A program made the position numbers and the translations under genes. Under the pieces are notes generated by a model. The model worked only from the letters and a program-made list of their open reading frames with translations. It searched no databases and had not been told where the DNA came from. This document shows, piece by piece, positions 1 through 8,144 of a stretch of 27,462 nt of DNA. The stretch comes from Prevotella sp. UBA1378. Its GTDB lineage: Bacteria; Bacteroidota; Bacteroidia; Bacteroidales; Bacteroidaceae. Positions within the stretch are counted from its first letter, which is position 1, and each line of letters opens with the position of its first letter. The stretch lies in NCBI GenBank assembly GCA_002305505.1, contig DBRC01000028.1, positions 1 through 27,462 of the forward strand. Reading direction: 5' to 3'.

Positions 1-78
1 TATTGCAATATTTGTTTCCGCCGCGGCGGTGGTCATCCACGATACACATGGCCGTTGGCGGACAACGGGCAGCTAATG

Positions 79-148
79 GTTTTTATTTTTGGCCATTTTT
101 CTGAGATAATTGGCCAAGTATCTCAGAAAAATGGCCAAAAATAAAAAC
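79..148. repeat. 30-bp perfect inverted repeat (long hairpin)
   Basis: Arms at 79-108 and 119-148 are exact reverse complements around a 10-base loop (109-118). Each arm carries TTGGCCA or its complement, and the loop has TTGGCCA again. The outer half of each arm is A/T only, so a transcript would have a U-rich or A-rich flank. It could end transcription arriving from outside the window, or be a small mobile palindromic repeat. Flanking DNA at 1-60 and 170-205 holds further short GC-rich hairpins. No coding gene is visible in 1-312. Confidence 0.85.
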
Positions 149-260
149 AGGGGTATAGCCTCCGCCTTGTAACGGCCGTGCCTCTGCAGCGCAAGGGGGG
201 GCACCGCCGTCCGGATTAACGTGATATCCTAATCCCGAACTCAGGTAATCTTTCCGGAAA

Positions 261-292
261 TTTGGAAGATAACGATAAAATAACTATTTTTG
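261..292 (+). promoter_or_regulatory. Promoter for the AraC-type regulator
   Basis: TTTG at 261-264 and TATTTTTG at 285-292 are separated by exactly 20 bases, matching the Bacteroides primary sigma factor pattern (TTTG at -33, TAnnTTTG at -7). Transcription would begin near 299, leaving a leader of about 14 bases before the ATG at 313. This supports 313 over the in-frame ATG at 262, which lies upstream of the promoter. Confidence 0.65.
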
Positions 293-312
293 TACCGATA
301 AAACTTCTGGAG

Positions 313-3150
313 ATGAAACGATTCCTTAATACGTTGTTCCTTTGCTCTTTTGTCTGGTCGGCAACATTTGCCGGATTCCGGCATTTTACTACCAAGGAGG
401 GGCTTTACAATAATCAGGTGAGGCAGATGATAGAACTGCCGAACGGGCAGATTCTTGTCGAGACCGACGGCATGTTCAATATCTATAACGGAAAATCCTT
501 TCAACAGTTACCGTGTAACCTGCTGCAGGTGTATAGCATGCCGACTTTTGCATCCTACCATCACTATACGGATGCCAAAGGGATGATTTGGATAAAGGAT
601 TTGTATAATCTCTATATCTTTGACCCTGTAAAGCGGCAGTTTTCTTATGATGTAGAACAACGGCTGGCAGGCAGCGGAGTGAAAGAAAGGCTGAAGAACT
701 TTTTTATCGACGAGCAAGGGGCTGCATGGCTGTTTACCGTATGTGGGAGCCTGTATATGTATGACTGGGAAAAACCTGCACGGAACGTTCTGAAACTGAC
801 AAAGGATGAAATGGACAATGGGGTGGCCGTGGCTGACGTGCTTCATACTATAGGAAACGAATACATGATTATTTTCAATACCTGTGCCGTCAGGTATTGG
901 GATGCAAAGGTGCGCAGATTCACAGGAACGAATACCGGCATGTCGACAGGGAAAGTTTCCGAGGGGCATCATGTCCATTCGCTTCGCTGGAATAAGAATA
1001 CATTGCTGATTTCCCAGACAAATATCGATGGAGGGCTGTACCGGTATGATGTCAATGAACGTTCGTGGAAGATGCTGATAAAAGGCAGTGTAACCTCTCT
1101 CTTCAAGAAAAAAGACGGCACGTTGCTTGTAGGCAGTTATTATGGCTATTACACCATGGATAAAACTCTTGGGCACTGCAGGTTGGTGGATAGATACCCA
1201 ACTGAAGGCGGGAAAGTAGTAGGCAATTCGGTGACTTGCCTTTTATGCGACCGCCAAGGGCAGCTGTGGCTGGGATGTATTAACGATGGGGTACTGTATG
1301 AACAGCCCTCACGCCCTGTTGCGGCCAACTATCGGCAAAAAGAGGAGGAGGCGCCGGTCAACTATATCCGCACCCTTACCTCTGCGGATAACGGCTGCCT
1401 TTTAGCAGGCACCTCCGGAGGGGCGTTCCTGTTTGATACGGTTACCTGCGGGTATCGCCCAGTGCAGGCGGTAGGTGCGGCAGCGTGTATCAATGCACAT
1501 CCGGACTCGGAGGGAAACGTATGGGTGGCTACCGACCGCGGTTTATACCGCTACCGCGAGGGGCGGGCGGAGTTATTCGATACGGGTAATACGAAAGGGG
1601 TGGTAGGCAATCATTTCCGCTTTTGCGTTGAAATCGTGAAAGGGAGATACTTGGTCTGCAACACGCTCAACCGGCTGGGGATATTTGATCCCTCATGCCA
1701 TCGTTTTGAGTGTTTGAACAAGGCTTTCCCCCAGTTGAACAATTACCGGACGATGGTCGATGCAGTGAGGATATCCTCCCATAACCGATTTGCTGTCCTT
1801 ACCCAAAACGGATGCTTTATTTACGATGCGGATAAAAATGCGGTGGGCGACTTTGCGGCCATCAAGGAAATGCAGCGGTACAGCAAGAAGTACAATTGCC
1901 TGTACATTGACAGGCACCAATGTTTTTGGGTCGGTACACAAAACGGACTGCTTTCGTTCGACGGAAAGCAGGTGCACCGCTACAGCACTGCCGATGGCTT
2001 GCCTAATAACTGTATACAGGCGGTCGTGGAGGACCGGAACGGGAAAATCTGGGTGAGCACGTCGGGCGGTGTCGCACGGATTACCCGTATGGGGCGGGGA
2101 GAGCTGCGTATCTCTTCGTTCGGCTTGGAAGACGGTATGTCGGAAAGCGAGTATCTTGAACGGTCGGCCTTCGCCACCCCCGACGGCAGAATATGGTTGG
2201 GGAGTACCGGTGGCATCACAGGGTTCAATCCGGATATTTTTGAGGGGGAGAAAAAGCGCATGCCTGTTTATCTTGTAGACTTCAGGGTTCGTGATGCCTT
2301 GATGCCATCGGATGACAGCGAAGTAAAGCTTTGCCACAAGGAAAACTCCGTTACACTGCGTTTCTCGGCCCTCAACTACGTCAATCCCCGGCACACTGTC
2401 TACCGTTACCGCTTGGTGGGTATCGATCATGGCTGGGTGTTCAGTAACGACGGAAGCGGAATGGGGCAAGCCGGTTATGCTTATCTGCCACCGGGTGATT
2501 ATGTGTTTGAGGTGCAGGCCTCCGTCGGTGATGGGGCGTGGGGGCCGGTTTTCAGTAAGTCTATCTGTATAAGTCCTCCGTGGTGGCTGTCGTGGTGGGC
2601 TTACTTGCTTTACGTCTTGCTGTCGGTCTGCCTGATAGTGTCCGTCATAAGCAGGTATCTGCGGAACCGGAAAATGAAGATGGAAAGCGAAGCAGAGGAG
2701 AGAGTGAACCGGATGTTTGAGCTACGCGATGCTGCACGCCACCAATTTGCTAAGTCGGTAAGTATCGATCCGAAGAAAATCGCCGTGGGGAATCAAGAAG
2801 AAGAGCTGTTGCAGCGTATACTGAGAGCCATAGAGAAGAATATGGATAATACCGGTTATTCTGTAGAGACCTTGGCAAGCGACATTGGTATGGACCGCAC
2901 CACGCTCTACCGTAAGATGCAGGCCATGCTGGGCATTACGCCGAGCGACTTCATGCGTTCGGTAAGGCTGAAGCGTGCGGCGCTGCTGATGACCAGCCAG
3001 AGCATCCCCGTAAACCGGGTAGCCTCGATGGTCGGCTTCAATACGCCGCGCTATTTCAGCCGGTATTTCAAGAAGATGTTCGGAATGACCCCGAGTGAAT
3101 ACGCGGAGCGGCATGCCATAAGCCAGCACACTCCCCCGGACTCCCGGTAG
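313..3150 (+). CDS. Membrane-spanning AraC-type regulator with periplasmic propeller sensor, no kinase
   Basis: The 945-residue protein starts with a signal or anchor sequence (residues 1-20, MKRFLNTLFLCSF). About 600 residues follow with propeller-type repeats (for example RNGKIWVSTSGGVARI, GRIWLGSTGGITGF), as in Reg_prop sensors. A Y_Y_Y domain lies at about 650-750, one transmembrane helix at about 756-783, a short linker, and a double helix-turn-helix AraC domain at about 831-936 (VETLASDIGMDRTTLYRKM). Classical Bacteroides hybrid two-component systems have about 1300-1400 residues with HisKA, HATPase and receiver domains between the membrane and the HTH; none of these is present. It probably senses a periplasmic ligand, perhaps a glycan, and acts on DNA while membrane-bound. 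The target genes cannot be seen. The start at 313 is chosen for the signal sequence and the promoter at 261-292. Confidence 0.88.
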   Translation: MKRFLNTLFLCSFVWSATFAGFRHFTTKEGLYNNQVRQMIELPNGQILVETDGMFNIYNGKSFQQLPCNLLQVYSMPTFASYHHYTDAKGMIWIKDLYNLYIFDPVKRQFSYDVEQRLAGSGVKERLKNFFIDEQGAAWLFTVCGSLYMYDWEKPARNVLKLTKDEMDNGVAVADVLHTIGNEYMIIFNTCAVRYWDAKVRRFTGTNTGMSTGKVSEGHHVHSLRWNKNTLLISQTNIDGGLYRYDVNERSWKMLIKGSVTSLFKKKDGTLLVGSYYGYYTMDKTLGHCRLVDRYPTEGGKVVGNSVTCLLCDRQGQLWLGCINDGVLYEQPSRPVAANYRQKEEEAPVNYIRTLTSADNGCLLAGTSGGAFLFDTVTCGYRPVQAVGAAACINAHPDSEGNVWVATDRGLYRYREGRAELFDTGNTKGVVGNHFRFCVEIVKGRYLVCNTLNRLGIFDPSCHRFECLNKAFPQLNNYRTMVDAVRISSHNRFAVLTQNGCFIYDADKNAVGDFAAIKEMQRYSKKYNCLYIDRHQCFWVGTQNGLLSFDGKQVHRYSTADGLPNNCIQAVVEDRNGKIWVSTSGGVARITRMGRGELRISSFGLEDGMSESEYLERSAFATPDGRIWLGSTGGITGFNPDIFEGEKKRMPVYLVDFRVRDALMPSDDSEVKLCHKENSVTLRFSALNYVNPRHTVYRYRLVGIDHGWVFSNDGSGMGQAGYAYLPPGDYVFEVQASVGDGAWGPVFSKSICISPPWWLSWWAYLLYVLLSVCLIVSVISRYLRNRKMKMESEAEERVNRMFELRDAARHQFAKSVSIDPKKIAVGNQEEELLQRILRAIEKNMDNTGYSVETLASDIGMDRTTLYRKMQAMLGITPSDFMRSVRLKRAALLMTSQSIPVNRVASMVGFNTPRYFSRYFKKMFGMTPSEYAERHAISQHTPPDSR

Positions 3151-3176
3151 AGGAGGGGAGTACGGGGGAGCGTGTG
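3127..3176. terminator. Bidirectional terminator-like hairpin over the stop codon of the AraC-type regulator
   Basis: The outer arm 3127-3138 pairs with 3163-3176 (two-base bulge) and the inner arm 3140-3145 pairs with 3156-3161. The TAG stop (3148-3150) lies in the loop. It sits between two convergent genes (the regulator and glnN), so it probably ends transcription from both sides. There is no strong T-run. Confidence 0.6.
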
Positions 3177-3199
3177 TCCTGTTTGCACTTCCCTGTTCG

Positions 3200-5392
3200 C
3201 TATCTGATGAACAGCAGTTCGCGGTATTTCGGCAAAGTCCATAGGCCGTCCTCGACAATCATTTCGAGGTGGTCGATTTCATTGCGGATGTCTTCCATCT
3301 TGGGGGATACCGTATCGTGGTAGGCGATGGCACGCGCATGTATGCTTTCGATGCGGTTGGCCACCCTGCGGGCTTCGGTCAGTTCCTCTACCAGTCGCTC
3401 GATTCGCTCGGTGCGCTCTGCAATCTCCTCTATCAGCTTCATGTTGCGTGCCGACAGGCGCTCTGCTTTCTCCGCCGGGAACACATCTTTCGTGCCCTGC
3501 ACGTTCTTTATCAGCTGGCTTTGGTAATGTGTAGAGACAGGGATAATGTGGTTCATGGCAAGGTCGCCCAGCACGCGGGCTTCTATCTGTACCGTCTTCA
3601 CGTATGTCTCCCATTTCACTTCATTGCGTGCCTCCAGTTCCTTCTTGTTCATCACTTTCGTGCTCTCAAACATCCTCACTGCCGATTCGTCCAGATATCG
3701 CTCGAAGATTTTCGGGCAACTCTTTTCCACGTCCAGGCCACGCTGCCGGGCCTCCTTCACCCATTCTTCGCTGTAGCCATTGCCATCGAACCGCACCGGC
3801 TTGCAGGTCTTGATGTCTTCCCTCAGCACATCGAGAATGGCACTGATATTGCTTTCGCCCTTGGCTATCAGCGCGTCGACACGCTCCTTGAAGCTCTGCA
3901 AGGCTTCAGCCATGGCCGAGTTGAGGGCAATCATTGCTGAGGCACAGTTGGCGGTAGAGCCCGGTGCACGGAACTCGAACCGGTTTCCGGTGAAGGCAAA
4001 CGGCGAAGTACGGTTGCGGTCGGTATTGTCGATAATGAGGTCGGGAATCTGTGGAATATCGATTTCCATACCTTGTTTACCTTTCAAGTTGAAGAGCTCG
4101 TTTTTGTCTGATTGTTCGATGTGGTCGAGCAGTTCGGTAAGTTGCTTCCCGAGGAAACTCGAGATGATGGCCGGTGGTGCCTCGTTGCCGCCCAGCCGGT
4201 GTGCGTTCGTAGCACTCATGATACTGGCTTTGAGCAGTCCGTTGTGGTTGTATACGGCCATCAGCGTCTCCACGATGAAAGTAACGAAGCGCAGGTTTTC
4301 CTCCGGTGTTTTCCCGGGTGCGTGCAGCAATACGCCACTATCGGTGCTCAAGCTCCAATTGTTGTGTTTGCCCGAGCCGTTGATTCCGTCGAAAGGCTTC
4401 TCGTGCAGCAGCACGCGGAAACCATGTTTGTGGGCAACCTTCTTCATCAGCGACATCAGCAGCATGTTGTGGTCGACTGCAAGGTTGCATTCCTCGAAAA
4501 TCGGGGCCAGCTCGAACTGGTTGGGCGCCACCTCGTTGTGGCGTGTCTTGCAGGGGATGGACAGCTCGAGCGATTGTATCTCCAGGTCTTTCATGAACGC
4601 CTGCACGCGGTCGGGGATGGTGCCGAAGTAGTGGTCGTCCATCTGCTGGTTCTTTGCGCTTTCATGCCCCATCAATGTGCGTCCGGTGAGCATCAGGTCG
4701 GGGCGGGCTGAGTACAGTCCTTCGTCGACGAGGAAATACTCCTGTTCCCAGCCGAGGTTCACTTGCACTTTCTTTACATCGCCGTAAAAATACTGGCATA
4801 CGTCGGTGGCTGCCTTGCCCACAGCATGGATAGAGCGCAGCAGCGGTGCCTTGTAGTCGAGCGCCTCGCCGGTATACGAGATGAAGATGGTGGGTATGCA
4901 GAGCGTGTCGTCGATGATGAACACGGGCGATGTGGGGTCCCATGCCGAGTAGCCGCGTGCTTCGAACGTGTTGCGGATACCGCCGTTGGGGAACGACGAG
5001 GCATCAGGCTCCTGCTGCACCAGCAGCTTACCGCTGAAGTTTTCCACCATCCCTCCCTTCCCGTCATGTTCCACGAAGGCGTCGTGCTTCTCGGCGGTGC
5101 CTTCGGTCAGTGGCTGGAACCAGTGTGTATAATGTGTCACCCCCATTTCCATAGCCCATTGCTTCATGCCTGCAGCCACGGCGTCGGCGATAGAGCGGTC
5201 GAGCCTTGCGCCGTTGTCTATTACGTCGATCAGCTTGGCATAGATGTCGGCCGGCAAGTACTTGTACATCTTTTGGCGGTTGAATACATACTTGCCGAAG
5301 TATTCAGACGGTCGCTCGGACGGACTTTCCACGTTGAGCGCTCTTTTCTTGAAGGCCTCCTCTACGACCTGAAATCTCAAATTGTTTGCCAT
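3200..5392 (-). CDS. glnN: Glutamine synthetase type III
   Basis: The enzyme makes glutamine from glutamate, ammonia and ATP in the cytoplasm. The 730-residue length matches the GSIII family (about 700-730), far longer than type I enzymes (about 450). Family motifs are present: NGSGKHNNWSL, HNEVAPNQFELAPIFEE, and NRTSPFAFTGNRFEFR. The N-terminal part (VFNRQKMYKYLP) and a helical C-terminal extension are also typical. The start at 5392 gives MANNLRFQVVEEAF; there is no clear Shine-Dalgarno, which is usual here. The gene begins 33 bases after the aguB stop with no visible promoter between, so it is probably the last gene of an aguA-aguB-glnN operon. It could take up ammonia released by the two upstream enzymes. 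An internal promoter cannot be excluded. Confidence 0.97.
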   Translation of the reverse strand: MANNLRFQVVEEAFKKRALNVESPSERPSEYFGKYVFNRQKMYKYLPADIYAKLIDVIDNGARLDRSIADAVAAGMKQWAMEMGVTHYTHWFQPLTEGTAEKHDAFVEHDGKGGMVENFSGKLLVQQEPDASSFPNGGIRNTFEARGYSAWDPTSPVFIIDDTLCIPTIFISYTGEALDYKAPLLRSIHAVGKAATDVCQYFYGDVKKVQVNLGWEQEYFLVDEGLYSARPDLMLTGRTLMGHESAKNQQMDDHYFGTIPDRVQAFMKDLEIQSLELSIPCKTRHNEVAPNQFELAPIFEECNLAVDHNMLLMSLMKKVAHKHGFRVLLHEKPFDGINGSGKHNNWSLSTDSGVLLHAPGKTPEENLRFVTFIVETLMAVYNHNGLLKASIMSATNAHRLGGNEAPPAIISSFLGKQLTELLDHIEQSDKNELFNLKGKQGMEIDIPQIPDLIIDNTDRNRTSPFAFTGNRFEFRAPGSTANCASAMIALNSAMAEALQSFKERVDALIAKGESNISAILDVLREDIKTCKPVRFDGNGYSEEWVKEARQRGLDVEKSCPKIFERYLDESAVRMFESTKVMNKKELEARNEVKWETYVKTVQIEARVLGDLAMNHIIPVSTHYQSQLIKNVQGTKDVFPAEKAERLSARNMKLIEEIAERTERIERLVEELTEARRVANRIESIHARAIAYHDTVSPKMEDIRNEIDHLEMIVEDGLWTLPKYRELLFIR

Positions 5393-5425
5393 TATCCAGT
5401 TGTTTTTGAAGTTTGCTTTTTAGGG

Positions 5426-6310
5426 TTAGTCGATGAATCGTTCCGTAATGCCATCATACTTGTCGATGCGCCGGTCTCTTAGGAAAGGCCACCATCTGCG
5501 CACTTGTTCGCCGTGTTCCATGTCCATGCTCACGATGATGCTTTCTTCTTCATCTGCAGATGCTTCGTAGACGATTTCGCCCTGCGGGCCGGCCACGAAA
5601 GAACTGCCCCAGAATGTGATGCCGTTGGTCTGGCCGCTGGGGTCGGGTTCGTGCCCGACGCGGTTGACGGCGACGACCGGCAACCCATTGGCCACGGCGT
5701 GTCCGCGCTGCACCGTCTGCCACGCCATGCGTTGGCGTTGTTGTTCCCCGGGTGTGTCCGTGCTTTCGTATCCGATGGCTGTCGGGTAGATGAGCACCTC
5801 TGCTCCTTGCAACGCCATCAGGCGGGCAGCCTCCGGATACCATTGGTCCCAACACACCATGATGCCGAGCCGGCCTACGGTAGTATCGATGGGGCGGAAA
5901 CCGAGGTCTCCGGGTGCGAAGTAGAACTTTTCATAATAAGCAGGGTCGTCCGGGATGTGCATCTTGCGGTAGATTCCGGCGATACTGCCATCCCGTTCGA
6001 TGACTACGGCTGTATTGTGGTAAAGTCCGGCAGTCCTGCGCTCGAACAGTGATGTAACGATGACGACGCCGTGCTCTTTGGCCAGTTCGCCGAACAACTG
6101 GGTTGACGGGCCGGGTATGGGCTCGGCCAAATCGAAATTCCCCACATCTTCAGTCTGGCAGAAGTAGAGCGAGTTGTGCAACTCTTGCAGTACGACGAGC
6201 TGTGCGCCCCGCTTCGCAAGGTCGGCGATGCCTTCGGCCAACCGCGCGATATTGTCGCGTGCATCGCCCGTATTGCGTTGCTGTAGAAATCCTATTTGTA
6301 GTTCTTTCAT
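5426..6310 (-). CDS. aguB: N-carbamoylputrescine amidase
   Basis: It hydrolyses N-carbamoylputrescine to putrescine, carbon dioxide and ammonia, the last step of the agmatine route. The 294-residue protein is a nitrilase-superfamily enzyme with the expected Glu-Lys-Cys triad: E43 in VLQELHNSLY, K116 in YRKMHIPDD, and C153 in GIMVCWDQWYPEAA. The length fits the AguB branch. An upstream in-frame ATG at 6343 would overlap aguA; MKELQIGFLQQ at 6310 is the usual family start and leaves a gap of 5 bases after the aguA stop. The tight spacing to aguA makes the substrate assignment strong. Confidence 0.96.
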   Translation of the reverse strand: MKELQIGFLQQRNTGDARDNIARLAEGIADLAKRGAQLVVLQELHNSLYFCQTEDVGNFDLAEPIPGPSTQLFGELAKEHGVVIVTSLFERRTAGLYHNTAVVIERDGSIAGIYRKMHIPDDPAYYEKFYFAPGDLGFRPIDTTVGRLGIMVCWDQWYPEAARLMALQGAEVLIYPTAIGYESTDTPGEQQRQRMAWQTVQRGHAVANGLPVVAVNRVGHEPDPSGQTNGITFWGSSFVAGPQGEIVYEASADEEESIIVSMDMEHGEQVRRWWPFLRDRRIDKYDGITERFID

Positions 6311-6315
6311 AATTA

Positions 6316-7320
6316 TTACGGATAATATTGCATGGTGCAGCAATGCAGCGAGCCATGCTGTTTTACGATGGCACGGCAGTCGATACCCACCATCTCCCTG
6401 CCGGGAAAGGCATCAGCGATGACCTGCCGCGCAAGGTCGTCGAGGTCGGGTTGATTATAAGTAGGGTAGAGTACGGCGCCGTTGATGACGAGATAGTTGG
6501 CATAAGTGGCCGGCAACCGCTCGTCCCCGTCGTAGATGGGGCGGGGCATCGGCAGTTTCAGCAGCCGGTAAGGGTGTCCGCCGGTGGTGCGCAGGGTTTC
6601 CAGTTGCTCCTCCATCCGTTTCAGTTCGGTATATTGTTCATCGTGCTCGTCGTCGCAGCCCATATATAATAAGGTGTCGCCGGGGGCTATGCGCACCAGT
6701 GTGTCGATGTGCCCGTCGGTGTCGTCGCCCGCCAGGCAGCCGTGGTCTATCCATACCACGCGTTCTGCGCCGAGCCATAGCTTCAGCCGCTCCTCTATCC
6801 CGTCCTTTGTCAGCGGCTGGTTGCGGTGCGGCGCCGTCAGGCACCCCGTGGTAGTGAAGATGGTGCCGTTCCCGTCGCTTTCTATCGAGCCCCCCTCGAG
6901 TACGAAATCCAGGTGGCCCTCGTATTCACCCTCCAGTATGGCGCTTTCGTACAGCCGGCGGTTGATGGCGTTGTCGAGGCCGGCCTCGAACTTCGCGCCC
7001 CATCCGTTGAAGCAGAAGTCGAGCAGCCGCAGGCGCCCGTCTTCTTCTACGGTAATGAACCCGTGGTCGCGTGCCCACGTGTCGTTGGTTGGGCAGATGA
7101 GCTGCCGCGCGTTATCCGGGGCGTCAACCTTTTCAGGACCGACAATAATCAGTTGTTCGCGACGGCTGATTTCGCGTGCCATATTGTGATAAACGTCGTT
7201 GATTTCGTCGAGGATGGATGCCCAGTCTGTATTTTCGTGGGGCCATGTCAATTGTATGCCGCTTTGTGGCTCCCACTCGGCGGGCATCCGTCTCTTTAGT
7301 ATGTTCTTTCCAGCTTTCAT
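6316..7320 (-). CDS. aguA: Agmatine deiminase
   Basis: It converts agmatine to N-carbamoylputrescine and ammonia. The 334-residue protein belongs to the peptidyl-arginine-deiminase-type (PAD_porph) family. Expected residues are seen: D85 in WARDHGF, E142 in LEGGSIE, H204 in DGHIDT, and the nucleophile C327 in GSLHCCTMQ near the C terminus. It starts with MKAGKNILKRRMPAEW; a second Met at residue 12 is possible but the promoter distance fits 7320. It is the first gene of a minus-strand run with aguB and glnN. The source of agmatine, for example arginine decarboxylase, is not in the window. Confidence 0.96.
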   Translation of the reverse strand: MKAGKNILKRRMPAEWEPQSGIQLTWPHENTDWASILDEINDVYHNMAREISRREQLIIVGPEKVDAPDNARQLICPTNDTWARDHGFITVEEDGRLRLLDFCFNGWGAKFEAGLDNAINRRLYESAILEGEYEGHLDFVLEGGSIESDGNGTIFTTTGCLTAPHRNQPLTKDGIEERLKLWLGAERVVWIDHGCLAGDDTDGHIDTLVRIAPGDTLLYMGCDDEHDEQYTELKRMEEQLETLRTTGGHPYRLLKLPMPRPIYDGDERLPATYANYLVINGAVLYPTYNQPDLDDLARQVIADAFPGREMVGIDCRAIVKQHGSLHCCTMQYYP

Positions 7321-7336
7321 CGTTAAAAACTTGCTG

Positions 7337-7368
7337 CAAAGTTAGTGTTTTTATCCGAACTATAAAAA
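7337..7368 (-). promoter_or_regulatory. Promoter for aguA-aguB-glnN
   Basis: On the minus strand TAACTTTG (7344-7337) is a perfect -7 box. At the 20-base spacing the -33 position reads TTTT (7368-7365), a three-of-four match. Transcription would start near 7330, about 10 bases from the aguA ATG. This very short leader leaves little room for leader-based control. Confidence 0.6.
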
Positions 7369-7450
7369 AAACGGCATGGTTTTATCTGTTCCCGTTCGAA
7401 TTTATATTATTTTTTATTGCGTCCGGCGGGATAATATCGGAATTTTTATC

Positions 7451-7458
7451 TAAATTTG
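7451..7458 (+). promoter_or_regulatory. -7 box for the FetA/FetB-like operon
   Basis: TAAATTTG fits TAnnTTTG and lies 26 bases before the ATG at 7485. I see no TTTG at the expected -33 position (GC-rich there), so the promoter may be weak or need an activator. The 7321-7484 spacer is shared with the divergent aguA promoter. Confidence 0.5.
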
Positions 7459-7484
7459 CACGTATGATACCAAAGCAATAGGAA

Positions 7485-8144
7485 ATGCTCGAAGCGAACA
7501 ATATATCCATAGAGACAGGCGGCAGGCTGCTTGCCGGCGGACTGTCGTTTACCGCCGGTGATGGGGAGATGCTCTGTATTTGCGGCCCGCAAGGCAGCGG
7601 GAAAACACAGTTGATGCGCACCCTGCTGGGACTGTTGCCGCTGAAAGACGGCTTCATCAGTATCGACGGCGAACTGCTGACGGTGCATTCGGCTGCTTAT
7701 TTCCGCCGGATGATGGCTTACGTGCCCCAGCGGTTGATGCCAGTCCGCGGTTGGGAACAGGTGTCCGAATTGGTGGAAATGCCGTTCCGGCTGGCTGTCA
7801 ACCGCGGCGCATCTTATTCCAAGGCGCGGCTGGTGGCCGAGTGGGAAGGTAAGTTGGGGCTCAGCGGGGAACGCTATAAATGCCTTTGGAACGAATTGGA
7901 ACCGCATGAGCAATACCTCGTGATGCTGTCGCTTGCAGCGATGTCCGGCAAGCCCTTGGTGTTGATAGACGAGCCGTTGCAGCCGCTCGGTGCCGCTGCG
8001 GCGCGCCTTGTGGGCGGTTATCTGGCAGGTATTGCCCGGCAAGGGAGCACGGTGTTGGCCGTAAGCGGGAATGCGGAAATAATGGAAATGGCTAATCAAA
8101 CAATCAATCTATGCAATCAGAGTTCATATCCCTCACGGGCTTAG
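7485..8144 (+). CDS. ABC transporter ATP-binding protein, FetA-like, degenerate
   Basis: This 219-residue protein is a stand-alone ABC ATPase. Walker A is intact at residues 34-41 (GPQGSGKT), the Q-loop glutamine is Q82 (YVPQR), and Walker B with catalytic glutamate is at 158-163 (LVLIDE). The signature motif (normally LSGGQ) is not recognisable: the region near residues 136-143 reads NELEPHEQ. The D-loop is QPLG, and the switch histidine is absent (VLAVSGNAE near 194). It overlaps the downstream permease gene by 34 bases, so the two are translated together. The partner belongs to the FetB family (E. coli FetAB, linked to iron export), so a metal-export role is inferred. Whether it hydrolyses ATP normally is uncertain. 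Confidence 0.85.
   Translation: MLEANNISIETGGRLLAGGLSFTAGDGEMLCICGPQGSGKTQLMRTLLGLLPLKDGFISIDGELLTVHSAAYFRRMMAYVPQRLMPVRGWEQVSELVEMPFRLAVNRGASYSKARLVAEWEGKLGLSGERYKCLWNELEPHEQYLVMLSLAAMSGKPLVLIDEPLQPLGAAAARLVGGYLAGIARQGSTVLAVSGNAEIMEMANQTINLCNQSSYPSRA

Noticed and set aside
7464..7481. Five-codon leader frame (MIPKQ) before the FetA-like gene
   Set aside because: It is very short, has no repeated codons that suggest attenuation, and may arise by chance after the -7 box.
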